Program-made: the position numbers and the translations under genes
Source: Campylobacteraceae bacterium
GTDB lineage: Bacteria > Campylobacterota > Campylobacteria > Campylobacterales > Arcobacteraceae
Reading direction: 5' to 3'
NCBI GenBank assembly: GCA_013373175.1
Contig: JABXII010000020.1
Coordinates: forward strand, 1-64,000
DNA length: 64,000 bases
The notes under the pieces: model-generated
Told to the model about the DNA's origin: nothing
Databases searched by the model: none
What the model saw: only the letters and a program-made list of their open reading frames with translations
In this document: positions 45,678 to 54,662 of the stretch, piece by piece
Numbering within the stretch: the stretch's first letter is position 1
Layout: each line of letters opens with the position of its first letter

Positions 45678-46293
45678 AGATATATTAGTTTTAAATATAG
45701 GAATAGGGAATATTCAATCTGTAGTAAATGCAATAAACTATCTTGGGTACAATTGTATAGTTGGTAATAGTAAAAATGATATTGATAATGCAAAAGCAAT
45801 TATATTACCAGGTGTTGGTGCTTTTGGAGAAGCTATTGATCTTATGAAAGAACAAGATATATTAGAGCATTTGAAAGAATCAATATCTAATAGAAATATT
45901 TATTTTCTTGGTATTTGTTTGGGTATGCAACTATTGTTTGAGAAATCTTTTGAATATGGAACTCATAAAGGTTTTGGCTTATTTAAAGGAACAGTTAATA
46001 GAATGAACTTTTCTAATAGATTACCACATGTAGGCTGGAATGATATAGAAATAGAAAAAGAAACTATACTATTTCAAGGTATAGACCAAAAAAGTGATTT
46101 TTATTTTGATCATAGTTTTAGTGTTATTTGTGATAAAGAATTAGTTTCATCTTTCGTAGAATACCAAGGGAAAAGAGTTGTTGCTAGTGTTGAAAAAGAT
46201 AATATTTTTGGCGTACAATTTCATCCAGAAAAAAGTCAATTTATTGGTATAGAGTTAATAAATAATTTTTTAAAAAAGGTGAATAATGCTTAA
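45661..46293 (+). CDS. hisH: HisH-type glutamine amidotransferase, sugar-amidation version
   Basis: This 210-residue class I glutaminase releases ammonia from glutamine. Triad residues are Cys86 (LGICLGMQ), His188 and Glu190 (QFHPEK). The N-terminal DILVLNIGIGNIQSV is typical of HisH. I chose the GTG at 45661 because a GGGAG site lies 7 nt upstream and the N-terminus matches HisH; longer in-frame starts add a poorly conserved leader. No other histidine gene is nearby and two amidotransferases flank the pair, so it probably belongs to sugar amidation, like HisH2 of Pseudomonas aeruginosa O-antigen loci. Overlaps hisF by 8 nt. Confidence 0.88.
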   Translation: MNFINKDILVLNIGIGNIQSVVNAINYLGYNCIVGNSKNDIDNAKAIILPGVGAFGEAIDLMKEQDILEHLKESISNRNIYFLGICLGMQLLFEKSFEYGTHKGFGLFKGTVNRMNFSNRLPHVGWNDIEIEKETILFQGIDQKSDFYFDHSFSVICDKELVSSFVEYQGKRVVASVEKDNIFGVQFHPEKSQFIGIELINNFLKKVNNA

Positions 46294-47119
46294 AAAAAGA
46301 GTTATTGCTGTAATTATGATAAAAGATGGCTTGGTTGTTCAATCAATAGGGTTTAAAAAATATCTACCAATAGGAAAAATTGATATTGCAATAGAATTTT
46401 TAGAACATTGGGATGTTGATGAAATAGCTATAATTGATATAGAAGCTACTGCTAATAATAAAGTTATAAATCATAATAGTATAAAAAAAGCTTCTAAAAA
46501 ATGTTTTTTACCAATTTGTGCAGGTGGAGGTATAAATAGTATTTCTGATGCAAGAAGAATATTGGCTAGTGGTGCAGATAAAATTATTTTAAGTAGTGTA
46601 GTCTTTGAAAAAAATGATTTTATATTAGAATGTGCTGAAACATTTGGTACTCAAAGTATAATAGTCTGTTTAGATGTAAAAAAAATAGGTGGAGAATATA
46701 GGTGTTTTACAAATAGTGGAACAATTAATACAAATATTTCTCCAATAGATTTTATAAAAGAAAACCAAGAAAAAGGAATTGGAGAAATATTGATAAATTC
46801 TATTGATATGGATGGAACTAAGAAAGGATATGACATAGAATTAATAAATTCAGTTCAAGAAGTATCAAACATTCCAGTTATTGCACTTGGAGGAGCTGGT
46901 AATTTTGAACATATGAATAGTGTAATAAAACAAACAGATGTAAGTGCAGTTGCTGCTGGAAATATTTTTCATTTTATTGAACATAGTACAGCAATTGCTA
47001 AAGCGTATCTTAAAAATTCTAATGTTTCAATTAGAAAAAGTAACCTTTTAGATTATTCAAATCATTTGTTTAATGAATATACTAGAGTAATACCTTTTCA
47101 ATTTAGTGAGGCATTATAA
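46286..47119 (+). CDS. hisF: HisF-type cyclase subunit, ammonia channel of sugar amidation
   Basis: A 277-residue TIM-barrel protein of the HisF family. It begins KKRVIAVIMIKDGLVVQSI, has CAGGGINSISDARRILASGADKIILSS near 76-100, NSIDMDGTKKGYDIELI near 171-187 and IALGGAGNFEHM in the C-terminal half. True HisF enzymes are about 255 residues; the extra C-terminal tail (YLKNSNVSIRKSNLLDYSNHL) is seen in glycan-locus versions such as HisF2. With HisH it delivers ammonia to the flanking amidotransferases rather than making histidine; this is from known precedents in P. aeruginosa and C. jejuni loci. Confidence 0.87.
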   Translation: MLKKRVIAVIMIKDGLVVQSIGFKKYLPIGKIDIAIEFLEHWDVDEIAIIDIEATANNKVINHNSIKKASKKCFLPICAGGGINSISDARRILASGADKIILSSVVFEKNDFILECAETFGTQSIIVCLDVKKIGGEYRCFTNSGTINTNISPIDFIKENQEKGIGEILINSIDMDGTKKGYDIELINSVQEVSNIPVIALGGAGNFEHMNSVIKQTDVSAVAAGNIFHFIEHSTAIAKAYLKNSNVSIRKSNLLDYSNHLFNEYTRVIPFQFSEAL

Positions 47120-48354
47120 TGAAAGTTTGCAAAAGATGTTTATATTCAGAGGGACATGCATTAAATTTGACTTTCGACAAGGAAGGAATTTGTAGTGGAT
47201 GTAGAGTTCATGAAGAAAAAGATAGTATTGATTGGATTGAAAGAGAAAAAAAATTATTAAAACTTTTAGATTTTTATAGAGCTAAAACTAAAAAGAATTA
47301 TGATTGTATTATTCCTATAAGTGGAGGTAAAGATAGTTATTTTATAGTAGATTTGATAAAAAATAAATATAAAATGAGACCTTTATTAGTTGCATATAAT
47401 AAACAATATAATACAAAAATGGGAATTAGAAATTTAAACTATCTAAAAACAATTTTCCAATGTGATTGTATAGAGAATACTATCAATCCAAATTTATCAA
47501 AAAAAATAACTAGATATACATTAGATAAAATAGGCAGTATCTATTGGTATAATCATTTAGGTACTACTACTTTCCCTGTTCAAGTAGCAGCTAAATACAA
47601 AATACCTTTGATTATTTGGGGTGCTCATCAAGGAATAGATCAAGTTGGAATGTTTTCTCATACAGATGAAGTAGAAATGACTAGAAAATATCGTAAAGAA
47701 CATGATTTAATGGGATATGAGGCTGAAGATATGATTTCTGAAAAGGATGAATTATATGAAAGGGATATGTCGAAGCTTTTCTACCCATCGAATAAAGATA
47801 TTGAAACAATAGGAATTAGAGGTATATATCTTAATAATTATATAAGATGGGATTCTAAACTACAACATGAAGAGATGATAAAAAAATATAATTATGAAAC
47901 AATGCAGCAAACGAGAACATTTAATACTTATGATAATGTAGATTGTTTTATGTATTCCGATTTACATGATTATATAAAATATATTAAGCTTGGTTATGGA
48001 AAAGTAACAGATCATGTTTCTCGTGAAATAAGGTTAAATCATTTAAGTAGAGAAGAGGGACTTAAAATAGTAGAAAAATATCAATACAATTTTCCTAAAT
48101 ATTTAAATATGTTTTTAGAATGGTTAGAAATTTCAGAAAAAGAGTTTTTTAAAAAACTTGAAAAATTTAATAAATTAAAAAAAGAAGATATAAATAAACT
48201 AGAAAAAAGAGTTCTTTTTAATGAAAATATTCACTCTCGTGATTTACTATATACTAATAATGAAAAGTTTATTATTAATTCTCGTACTAATTGTATTGAT
48301 GATAAGATTTTATTATTTGATAAAGGGTATATTAATAATATTAAAGGAAATTAA
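47119..48354 (+). CDS. N-acetyl sugar amidotransferase (WbpG/PseA family), copy 2
   Basis: A 411-residue paralogue of the 44553 gene with Cys4, Cys7, Cys25, Cys28 as likely zinc ligands and the PP-loop SGGKDS at 68-73. It differs in the middle (TRKYRKEHDLMGYEAEDM) and has an additional C-terminal tail of about 30 residues. It may modify a different sugar or a different N-acyl group than copy 1. Directly after hisF (1-nt overlap), it completes the order amidotransferase-HisH-HisF-amidotransferase. Confidence 0.85.
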   Translation: MKVCKRCLYSEGHALNLTFDKEGICSGCRVHEEKDSIDWIEREKKLLKLLDFYRAKTKKNYDCIIPISGGKDSYFIVDLIKNKYKMRPLLVAYNKQYNTKMGIRNLNYLKTIFQCDCIENTINPNLSKKITRYTLDKIGSIYWYNHLGTTTFPVQVAAKYKIPLIIWGAHQGIDQVGMFSHTDEVEMTRKYRKEHDLMGYEAEDMISEKDELYERDMSKLFYPSNKDIETIGIRGIYLNNYIRWDSKLQHEEMIKKYNYETMQQTRTFNTYDNVDCFMYSDLHDYIKYIKLGYGKVTDHVSREIRLNHLSREEGLKIVEKYQYNFPKYLNMFLEWLEISEKEFFKKLEKFNKLKKEDINKLEKRVLFNENIHSRDLLYTNNEKFIINSRTNCIDDKILLFDKGYINNIKGN

Positions 48355-48357
48355 AAT

Positions 48358-49395
48358 ATGAATTACAGTAAATTAGTCTTAACAGATGAAACTAATTTAG
48401 AAGAAGCAATAACATTACTTGATCAGAATAATATTTTTGGTTTACCAGTTGTAGATACTAAGAATAATTTTATTGGTCTTATAACTGATTATGATATTAG
48501 AAAATCAGTATTGAATAAAGTACTTAATTTAGAAACAATAATTAATAGAAAGCCTTTTGTGTTAAGAAGTTCATTAAGTAAAGAAGATATTTTTCAGATT
48601 TTACGGAAAAATCATAGGAGACATGCTCCAATACTTGATGAAAATGATAAATTAGTTGATTTTGTTTGTTTAGAAGATGCACCAAGTAGACCTAATAAAG
48701 TAATTATAATGGCTGGAGGTTTAGGAACAAGACTTGGTGAACTTACAAAAGACACGCCTAAGCCAATGTTAACTGTTGGTAATAAACCAATGATAGAGCA
48801 TATTATAGATATGTTTATATATTATGGATTTAAAGAATTTATATTATCTGTAAACTATAAATCAGAAGTTATAAAGAATTATTTTAAAGATGGTACTAAT
48901 TTTGGTATAAATATAGAATATATTGAAGAAACAAAAAGACTTGGCACCGGTGGTGCATTAAGTTTAATAAATACGAATATTGAAGATTCTTTTTTTGTAA
49001 TAAATGGTGATGTTTTATCTTCTGTTAATTATTTAGAATTATTAAATTTTCATATTTTAAATAAATCACTTGCTACAATGTGTATAATTAAAAATAATTA
49101 TGAAATACCTTATGGTGTTGTAGAATCTGATAATGAGAATAATATTATAAATATTAAAGAAAAGCCAGTTTATGATTTTTTTATTAATGCCGGAATATAT
49201 GTTTTAAATCCATATGTATTAAAAAAAATACCTAAAAATATATTTTTTGATCTACCAAATCTTTTTGAAATTTTGAAATCTGAAAAAAAAGTAATTAAAA
49301 CTTATGAAATTAGTGATTATTGGATAGATATGGGTCAGCCAAAAGATTATAAAAACTTAAATAATAAGTTATCGAGAATCAATAATGAAAAATAA
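48358..49395 (+). CDS. ptmE: PtmE-like CBS-nucleotidyltransferase
   Basis: A 345-residue protein with two CBS repeats (about 1-115) and a nucleotidyltransferase domain starting at VIIMAGGLGTRLGELTKDTPKPML near 118. The same architecture is that of C. jejuni PtmE, a glucosamine-1-phosphate guanylyltransferase which makes the GDP sugar used for legionaminic acid. LGTGGALSLI, VINGDVLSS and the C-terminal WIDMGQPKDYKNLN (sugar and metal binding) are visible. It therefore supports a GDP-based route for this cluster, although the nucleotide cannot be proven from sequence. It overlaps the next gene by 11 nt. Confidence 0.87.
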   Translation: MNYSKLVLTDETNLEEAITLLDQNNIFGLPVVDTKNNFIGLITDYDIRKSVLNKVLNLETIINRKPFVLRSSLSKEDIFQILRKNHRRHAPILDENDKLVDFVCLEDAPSRPNKVIIMAGGLGTRLGELTKDTPKPMLTVGNKPMIEHIIDMFIYYGFKEFILSVNYKSEVIKNYFKDGTNFGINIEYIEETKRLGTGGALSLINTNIEDSFFVINGDVLSSVNYLELLNFHILNKSLATMCIIKNNYEIPYGVVESDNENNIINIKEKPVYDFFINAGIYVLNPYVLKKIPKNIFFDLPNLFEILKSEKKVIKTYEISDYWIDMGQPKDYKNLNNKLSRINNEK

Positions 49396-51178
49396 AATTA
49401 TATTAATTGATAAATTGAATTTAATAACATTTTTTATATCTATTCTATTTTATAAAGAAAAAGTAATATTTTTTTCTATAACATATTCATTAACTGAAAA
49501 AGTATATTTAAATTTATTAAAAATTTTAAAAAAAGATTTTGAATTTGATATTGTAGATTATGATACAAATAATGAAAAGTTTAAGCAGGTTATTAGTAAA
49601 ACATTTGCTATGACTAAGCTAAATACAATGGGTTTTGATGACACAAATATTATACAAAATTTTTGTCGAATAAATTTATATTATAGTCTTTTTAAAATCA
49701 ATGAAGTAGAGGTTTTTTACAAGAATAAATATGATATTAAATATGTATTTATTAATTATATTAATGTTTTAAAGAATTTGAATAACCTTGATAAGTTTCA
49801 TAAAAAAATAAAGTTTTATACTTGGTTTAATTCAAGGTTAAATGATTTACCAGATTCATCTTTAGATAAAAAATCTTTAGATAAAAGAATAAAAGATAAA
49901 GTAAAATGGCTTTTATTAATTTTAAAAGTTAAATTACTTTTCAAAGAATCAAAATATCAAATAGATACCTTATATTGTAGTGATAGAACATATAAGAGTA
50001 ATGAGATAAATAATATTTATAGAAATTTTGATGATACTAAAGATGCTTTTTTAAATGTGGTAACAAATATTATTTATTTTAAAAATCAAGAAAAAAGTCT
50101 CTATTCTTTGGAAATCAGATCATTATACAGTTATATTTTATATGTAATTAAACATTTTTTTAAATATAGAAGCTTTTTTCAAAAATATAAAGTTGTAAGC
50201 TTATATGAACAATTTTATATATTTAAAAATATGTATTTTATGAATAAATTGATAAGAAAAAATAGTATTAAAATTATATTTTCAGTTCATGAAACTATGC
50301 CCGTAACTATAATTAGTTATGTATGTAGTAAATCTCAAAGTACAATTTCTTTGTCAGCAACCTGGTCTTTAGGTTACTTTCCTGCTTTTGAAGCAGGATT
50401 TATAAAACAAGCAGATATATATTTTTTGTGGGGAGAATTTCAACAAACAATTTTTTCAAAATCACATGATTGTTCAAAATACTATATAAAAAATGGGTAC
50501 TTAGGTGATTTTGCTGTAGATTATTTCAAAAGAACATCTAAAAAATATAGAAATTTAAATTATATAGTTCTATATGATAATGTTTTTTATGATGATTTGT
50601 TTATAACTCAAAAACAAGTATATGAATTTATTAAGACAACATTAGAGTTTTGTAAAAAGAATGATTTGAAGTTAATAATAAAAACAAAATATGAAAAAAC
50701 TTTTAAAAACTACGATAATCTAAAAGTTTTAGCAAATAAATTTAAAGAAATAATAATCTTCGAATATGGTAGAGCAGATTTGACTCCTGTCTTTAATGCA
50801 AAAATGGCCGTTGGAATTTCTAATAGTAGTTTGGTTAATATTGCAAGTTGTTGGGGTATTCCATCAATACTTTATGATAAATATAATTTAATAGACACTG
50901 ATAATATTTCAATAAATTGTGTTGTTGCTAAAAATATTTTTGAATTAGAAAGACAACTAAATATATTATATAATGATACAAAAGTTTGTAAAGTTGATTG
51001 TTGTTCTAAAGTTGACTCATTTGTTGATGGAAAAGCATTGAATAGAATATACGAATACATAAATAAACTGAAAGAATGTAGAGGAACAAAAGAAGAAAAG
51101 ATAAATTATGCTAATAAATTATATAAATTAAAATATGGAAAAGATAAAGTAATAAAAAATAAAAAGGAAATATATTAA
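49385..51178 (+). CDS. Large GT-B-like protein, probable glycosyltransferase
   Basis: A 597-residue protein without a clear family match by eye. The N-terminal 250 residues are Lys/Ile/Asn-rich with short hydrophobic strands; the C-terminal half (from about 290) looks like a GT-B donor domain, with SVHETMPVTIISYVC, a LGYFPAFEAGF segment, LWGEF, and a late GISNSSLVNIASCWGIPSILYDK motif similar to the Ser-containing phosphate-binding loop of surface-carbohydrate GT-B proteins (capsule and CDP-glycerol transferase types). It could transfer the CMP-nonulosonic acid. It is even more AT-rich than its neighbours. No signal peptide. It ends immediately before the ParB-like gene. Confidence 0.5.
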   Translation: MKNKIILIDKLNLITFFISILFYKEKVIFFSITYSLTEKVYLNLLKILKKDFEFDIVDYDTNNEKFKQVISKTFAMTKLNTMGFDDTNIIQNFCRINLYYSLFKINEVEVFYKNKYDIKYVFINYINVLKNLNNLDKFHKKIKFYTWFNSRLNDLPDSSLDKKSLDKRIKDKVKWLLLILKVKLLFKESKYQIDTLYCSDRTYKSNEINNIYRNFDDTKDAFLNVVTNIIYFKNQEKSLYSLEIRSLYSYILYVIKHFFKYRSFFQKYKVVSLYEQFYIFKNMYFMNKLIRKNSIKIIFSVHETMPVTIISYVCSKSQSTISLSATWSLGYFPAFEAGFIKQADIYFLWGEFQQTIFSKSHDCSKYYIKNGYLGDFAVDYFKRTSKKYRNLNYIVLYDNVFYDDLFITQKQVYEFIKTTLEFCKKNDLKLIIKTKYEKTFKNYDNLKVLANKFKEIIIFEYGRADLTPVFNAKMAVGISNSSLVNIASCWGIPSILYDKYNLIDTDNISINCVVAKNIFELERQLNILYNDTKVCKVDCCSKVDSFVDGKALNRIYEYINKLKECRGTKEEKINYANKLYKLKYGKDKVIKNKKEIY

Positions 51179-52249
51179 ATGGGGTCAGTTAGAAAATATT
51201 TATTTAAAGAGAAATTACCAGATAGAGAAAGTCATCATTCTAGATTATTTATAGATTTAGCAGAAAATATACATATCCATCATAGAGAATATAGAACAGT
51301 TTTTTCACTAGATGAGTATTTTGAGTATGCGGACATAGTAGCAAAATCAACAAATGATGTAAGAAACTTTTTGGAACAAAATCCAAACTATGAAGAGCAA
51401 AAATATCCAACTACAATTATGATTGCAGGAGGAAAAGAAAGACAACTAAAATTTTTAAAAAACTCACCTAAACCAAATCAAAGTGCATATTTTGGAAATG
51501 ATTTTGCAATAGAACTGCAAGATGAATTTGTTACAGATGAAATACATATTCACTATAGAGATTTTCGTATAGCTATGGATAGAAAAAGATTTCGAAGGGT
51601 TGCAGAGGGATTTAGAGTTTCACTTAAAGAACTAGATAAGTTTGAAAAACTTGAAGAATATAACAGAGATAGTCATCCAGATAGAATGATAAAAGATTTT
51701 AACAATTTAGATAAAGATGATATTGACACAAAACAAATGGGTGTAAATCAAGTTAATATAGATAAAATATTTTCTAATTGGTATAAAAATATAGAAAATG
51801 AATGGACTCCAAGTAAGGAAGCAATTAATGCACTTGAAATTGAATTCAATAAAACAAAAAAATTTGTTCCGATATTATTAAGTACCGAAAAAGATGGTAA
51901 ACATTTAATTGTAGATGGTCATCATCGTTATTATTGTGCAAAACAATTAGGTTTAAATAAGCTAGATGCAGTTGTTTTAAATTTAACTTTTGAAGAAACA
52001 TCAAAAATTAGAGAAGCAGAAGTACTATTGAAACAATTTGATCAAGAAACTAATTACGAATACAATGTTTCTAGTTTTATAAAATCCTATTTAGGGTATA
52101 GATTGAATAGGTTTTATTCCAATGCATTTAAGAGTAAAATGAGAAGTCAAAAACTTTGGTACAGAGTGTTAAGAAAAATTAAACAAATGGTTTTTGGCAA
52201 AAAACAGATATTCAAAACATTTAATGAAGCACATAATAATCATAATTAA
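51179..52249 (+). CDS. ParB-fold protein with a duplicated HxHxR-type motif
   Basis: The 356-residue protein has two near-repeat segments, IHIHHREYR (31-39) and IHIHYRDFR (122-130), each followed by an amphipathic stretch (FSLDEYFEYAD, AMDRKRFRRVAE). A C-terminal domain has VPILLSTEKDGKHLIVDGHHRYYCAKQLGL, where Gly247-His248-His249-Arg250 match the GxHR loop of ParB/Srx-fold proteins. The ParB fold binds nucleotides or DNA; a role in chromosome partitioning is unlikely here. I cannot assign a function. The tail (330-356) is basic. Start ATG follows the previous stop by 1 nt, and the next gene begins 14 nt later. Confidence 0.6.
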   Translation: MGSVRKYLFKEKLPDRESHHSRLFIDLAENIHIHHREYRTVFSLDEYFEYADIVAKSTNDVRNFLEQNPNYEEQKYPTTIMIAGGKERQLKFLKNSPKPNQSAYFGNDFAIELQDEFVTDEIHIHYRDFRIAMDRKRFRRVAEGFRVSLKELDKFEKLEEYNRDSHPDRMIKDFNNLDKDDIDTKQMGVNQVNIDKIFSNWYKNIENEWTPSKEAINALEIEFNKTKKFVPILLSTEKDGKHLIVDGHHRYYCAKQLGLNKLDAVVLNLTFEETSKIREAEVLLKQFDQETNYEYNVSSFIKSYLGYRLNRFYSNAFKSKMRSQKLWYRVLRKIKQMVFGKKQIFKTFNEAHNNHN

Positions 52250-52263
52250 TATATGGACAACTA

Positions 52264-53886
52264 GTGAAATTAAAGTATAAAAAGACTAATCTAGAAATAT
52301 ATATAAAAAATAAACAATATGATTATAATATAAATACAGATATTGATGTAGAATATATAAGAAATCTATTTAACAATAGCATTGGAAAACTTAGTCAAAA
52401 ACATAATTCAATAGAATATTGGCTTATGAAGTTAAGTGAACGAAATACATTAACACATGATCTTTTTCTAGATATATGTAAAATTTATCTTTTAAAGTCT
52501 TTAAATAAGCAATATAAAAATATTGAAATCTATACAAATAATATAACCTTTTATCTTTATTTTTCATCTTTTGTTAAAATGTCGCTAAAAGATATACTAT
52601 TTTTTGAGGTTAAAAGAATTTTAATTTTTAATAAACCATATTTGCAAACTATCAAATTTTTAATAAACAAATTGATTTTTATTATGAAATATAAAAGTAA
52701 AGAATCGGCCAAACCAATCCAAAACACAACTATTATCCAAACATGGGTAAGTGATAATAATTTTAAAAATAATAGTTTTAAAGATAGTTATTATGGTGAT
52801 TTGTTTAAATATTTGCAAAAAAAATCTAAAAAAGTAATTACATGGCCAGTATTTTATAATGTAAAAAATGAAGCTAAAGCAGTTAGTTTTATACGAAAGT
52901 ATAATGATGATTTTATTTTGATAGAGGATTATTTAAAGCCAGCTGATTATTTAGAAGCTATTAAACATTTTATTAAAAAAAGGTTTTTAAATCTAGGGAT
53001 TATAAATATAGGAAATGAAGACTTTTCTAAAGTTTTCAAATATTACCAAAATATAGAAACAATTGAAGAGGTGTCTCTATTTTACAATTTTACTAAAAGA
53101 CTAAAGGAAAAAAGGTCTAACAATATTGTTTTTATACATAATCATGAAAATATGATATCAGAAAAGGCACTTGTTTTAGGGGTAAAAAAACATTTAAAAG
53201 ATTCAAAAGTAATAGGCTACTTTCATACTACTAAACCTAGAAATCAATTATGTTTAGAGTATGCATCATTAGAGGAATTTAATATAGCTCCTAAGCCTGA
53301 ATTAATAATCTTTAATAATTATAAGTATAGAAAATATTTTGAAAATGCATTCCCTGAAATGAGATTTAAAGATGGTGTAGCATTTAAGCAACTTCACTTA
53401 AAAAATAAAATTGAAAAAAATAATAATAAGAAAAATAAAGTATTAGTCTTGTTTTCTGGCACAAATGATGAAATAAAATTAATGTTTGATCTTTTAAATA
53501 ACTTAAAAGATGATTATGAATTTATATTTAGAATGCATCCTATGAATCGATTTAATGTAAAAAAATATTATAAAAAAGAAAACTATGAAGTTGAAAATGA
53601 AATAAGTTTAGATATCTTATTAAATCAGGTTTTAAAAGTAATTTCTACATATTCAGCAGTTGCATTAGAATCTGCATTAAGTGGAGTAAGTGTTGGACTT
53701 TTGTATAATAAAAAAAGATTATTATTAAATCCATTTGATGATACAAATATAGAAAATTATAAACTTATTTCAAATTACAAAGAATTAGAATCTTTTTTAA
53801 TCACAAATTTTAAGAATAAAATAGTTGAACAAAGCTTTAATATCAAAGATGAAAATTATAAAATATTTCTGGAGGTAACTAAATGA
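52264..53886 (+). CDS. Large GT-B-like protein, probable glycosyltransferase
   Basis: A 540-residue protein. The N-terminal 150 residues are poorly recognisable; a GT-B-like core starts near TTIIQTWVSDNN. Further on are FIHNHENMISEKALVLG, RMHPMNRFN (HP-type motif) and a STYSAVALESALSGVSVGLLY motif resembling the Ser-rich donor loops of polysialyltransferase and capsule transferase families. It could add a nonulosonic acid or an acidic sugar. GTG start with only a weak ribosome site, probably translationally coupled to the preceding gene. It overlaps rfbF by 4 nt. Confidence 0.55.
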   Translation: MKLKYKKTNLEIYIKNKQYDYNINTDIDVEYIRNLFNNSIGKLSQKHNSIEYWLMKLSERNTLTHDLFLDICKIYLLKSLNKQYKNIEIYTNNITFYLYFSSFVKMSLKDILFFEVKRILIFNKPYLQTIKFLINKLIFIMKYKSKESAKPIQNTTIIQTWVSDNNFKNNSFKDSYYGDLFKYLQKKSKKVITWPVFYNVKNEAKAVSFIRKYNDDFILIEDYLKPADYLEAIKHFIKKRFLNLGIINIGNEDFSKVFKYYQNIETIEEVSLFYNFTKRLKEKRSNNIVFIHNHENMISEKALVLGVKKHLKDSKVIGYFHTTKPRNQLCLEYASLEEFNIAPKPELIIFNNYKYRKYFENAFPEMRFKDGVAFKQLHLKNKIEKNNNKKNKVLVLFSGTNDEIKLMFDLLNNLKDDYEFIFRMHPMNRFNVKKYYKKENYEVENEISLDILLNQVLKVISTYSAVALESALSGVSVGLLYNKKRLLLNPFDDTNIENYKLISNYKELESFLITNFKNKIVEQSFNIKDENYKIFLEVTK

Positions 53887-54662
53887 AAGTATTGCTATTA
53901 GCAGGTGGATATGGAACTCGATTAGCAGAAGAAACGGAACTAAGACCAAAACCTATGGTAGAAATTGGTGGGAGACCTATATTATGGCATATAATGAAGA
54001 TATACAGCAAATGTGGTTTTAATGATTTTGTTATATTGCTAGGATATAAAGGATATTATATTAAGGAATATTTCGCAAATTATTTTTTACATCAAAGTGA
54101 TGTAACTATAGATATGTCAAATGGACAAATGGAAATTCATAATAATTCTGCAGAACCTTGGAAAGTGACACTTTTAGATACAGGACTTAATAGTATGACT
54201 GGTGGAAGAGTAAAAAGAGCTCAAGATTTTGTAGGAAATGAACCTTTTATGTTAACTTATGGCGATGGAGTAAGTAATTTAGATATTAATGAACTTGTTA
54301 GTTTTCACAAATCACATGGGAAAGTTATGACAATGACATCGGCTCAGCCAGATGCACGTTTTGGTGGATTAAATATTACTAAGGATAATCAGGTTACAGA
54401 ATTTAAAGAAAAGCCTAAAGGTGAAGGGGGTTGGATAAATGCTGGATTCTTTGTATGTGAGCCAAAAGTATTTGATTATATTACAGAAGGTGATAGTACA
54501 GTCTTTGAAGAAGCTCCTCTTATGAATTTAGCAAGAGATGGTGAAATATATACTTTTAAACATGATGGATTTTGGAAACCTATGGATACATTGAGAGATA
54601 AACAACAACTTCAAAAGATGTGGGAAACAAATCAAGCTCCTTGGAAAGTTTGGGATAAATAA
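53883..54662 (+). CDS. rfbF: Glucose-1-phosphate cytidylyltransferase
   Basis: A 259-residue enzyme making CDP-glucose from CTP and glucose 1-phosphate, the first step in CDP-6-deoxyhexose synthesis. Motifs: LLAGGYGTRLAEETELRPKPMVEIGG, VILLGYKGYYIKEYF, GYGDGVSN-type metal motif (TYGDGVSNLD), EKPKGEGGWINAGFFV, and FWKPMDTLRDKQQL at the end. The sequence is close to the classic RfbF/DdhA family in length and motif spacing. It overlaps rfbG by 1 nt and begins the CDP-sugar set. Confidence 0.95.
   Translation: MKVLLLAGGYGTRLAEETELRPKPMVEIGGRPILWHIMKIYSKCGFNDFVILLGYKGYYIKEYFANYFLHQSDVTIDMSNGQMEIHNNSAEPWKVTLLDTGLNSMTGGRVKRAQDFVGNEPFMLTYGDGVSNLDINELVSFHKSHGKVMTMTSAQPDARFGGLNITKDNQVTEFKEKPKGEGGWINAGFFVCEPKVFDYITEGDSTVFEEAPLMNLARDGEIYTFKHDGFWKPMDTLRDKQQLQKMWETNQAPWKVWDK

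Noticed and set aside
45661-47119. HisH and HisF as histidine biosynthesis genes
   Set aside because: No other his gene is near, and both are flanked by sugar amidotransferases, the usual sign of the glycan-specific versions.
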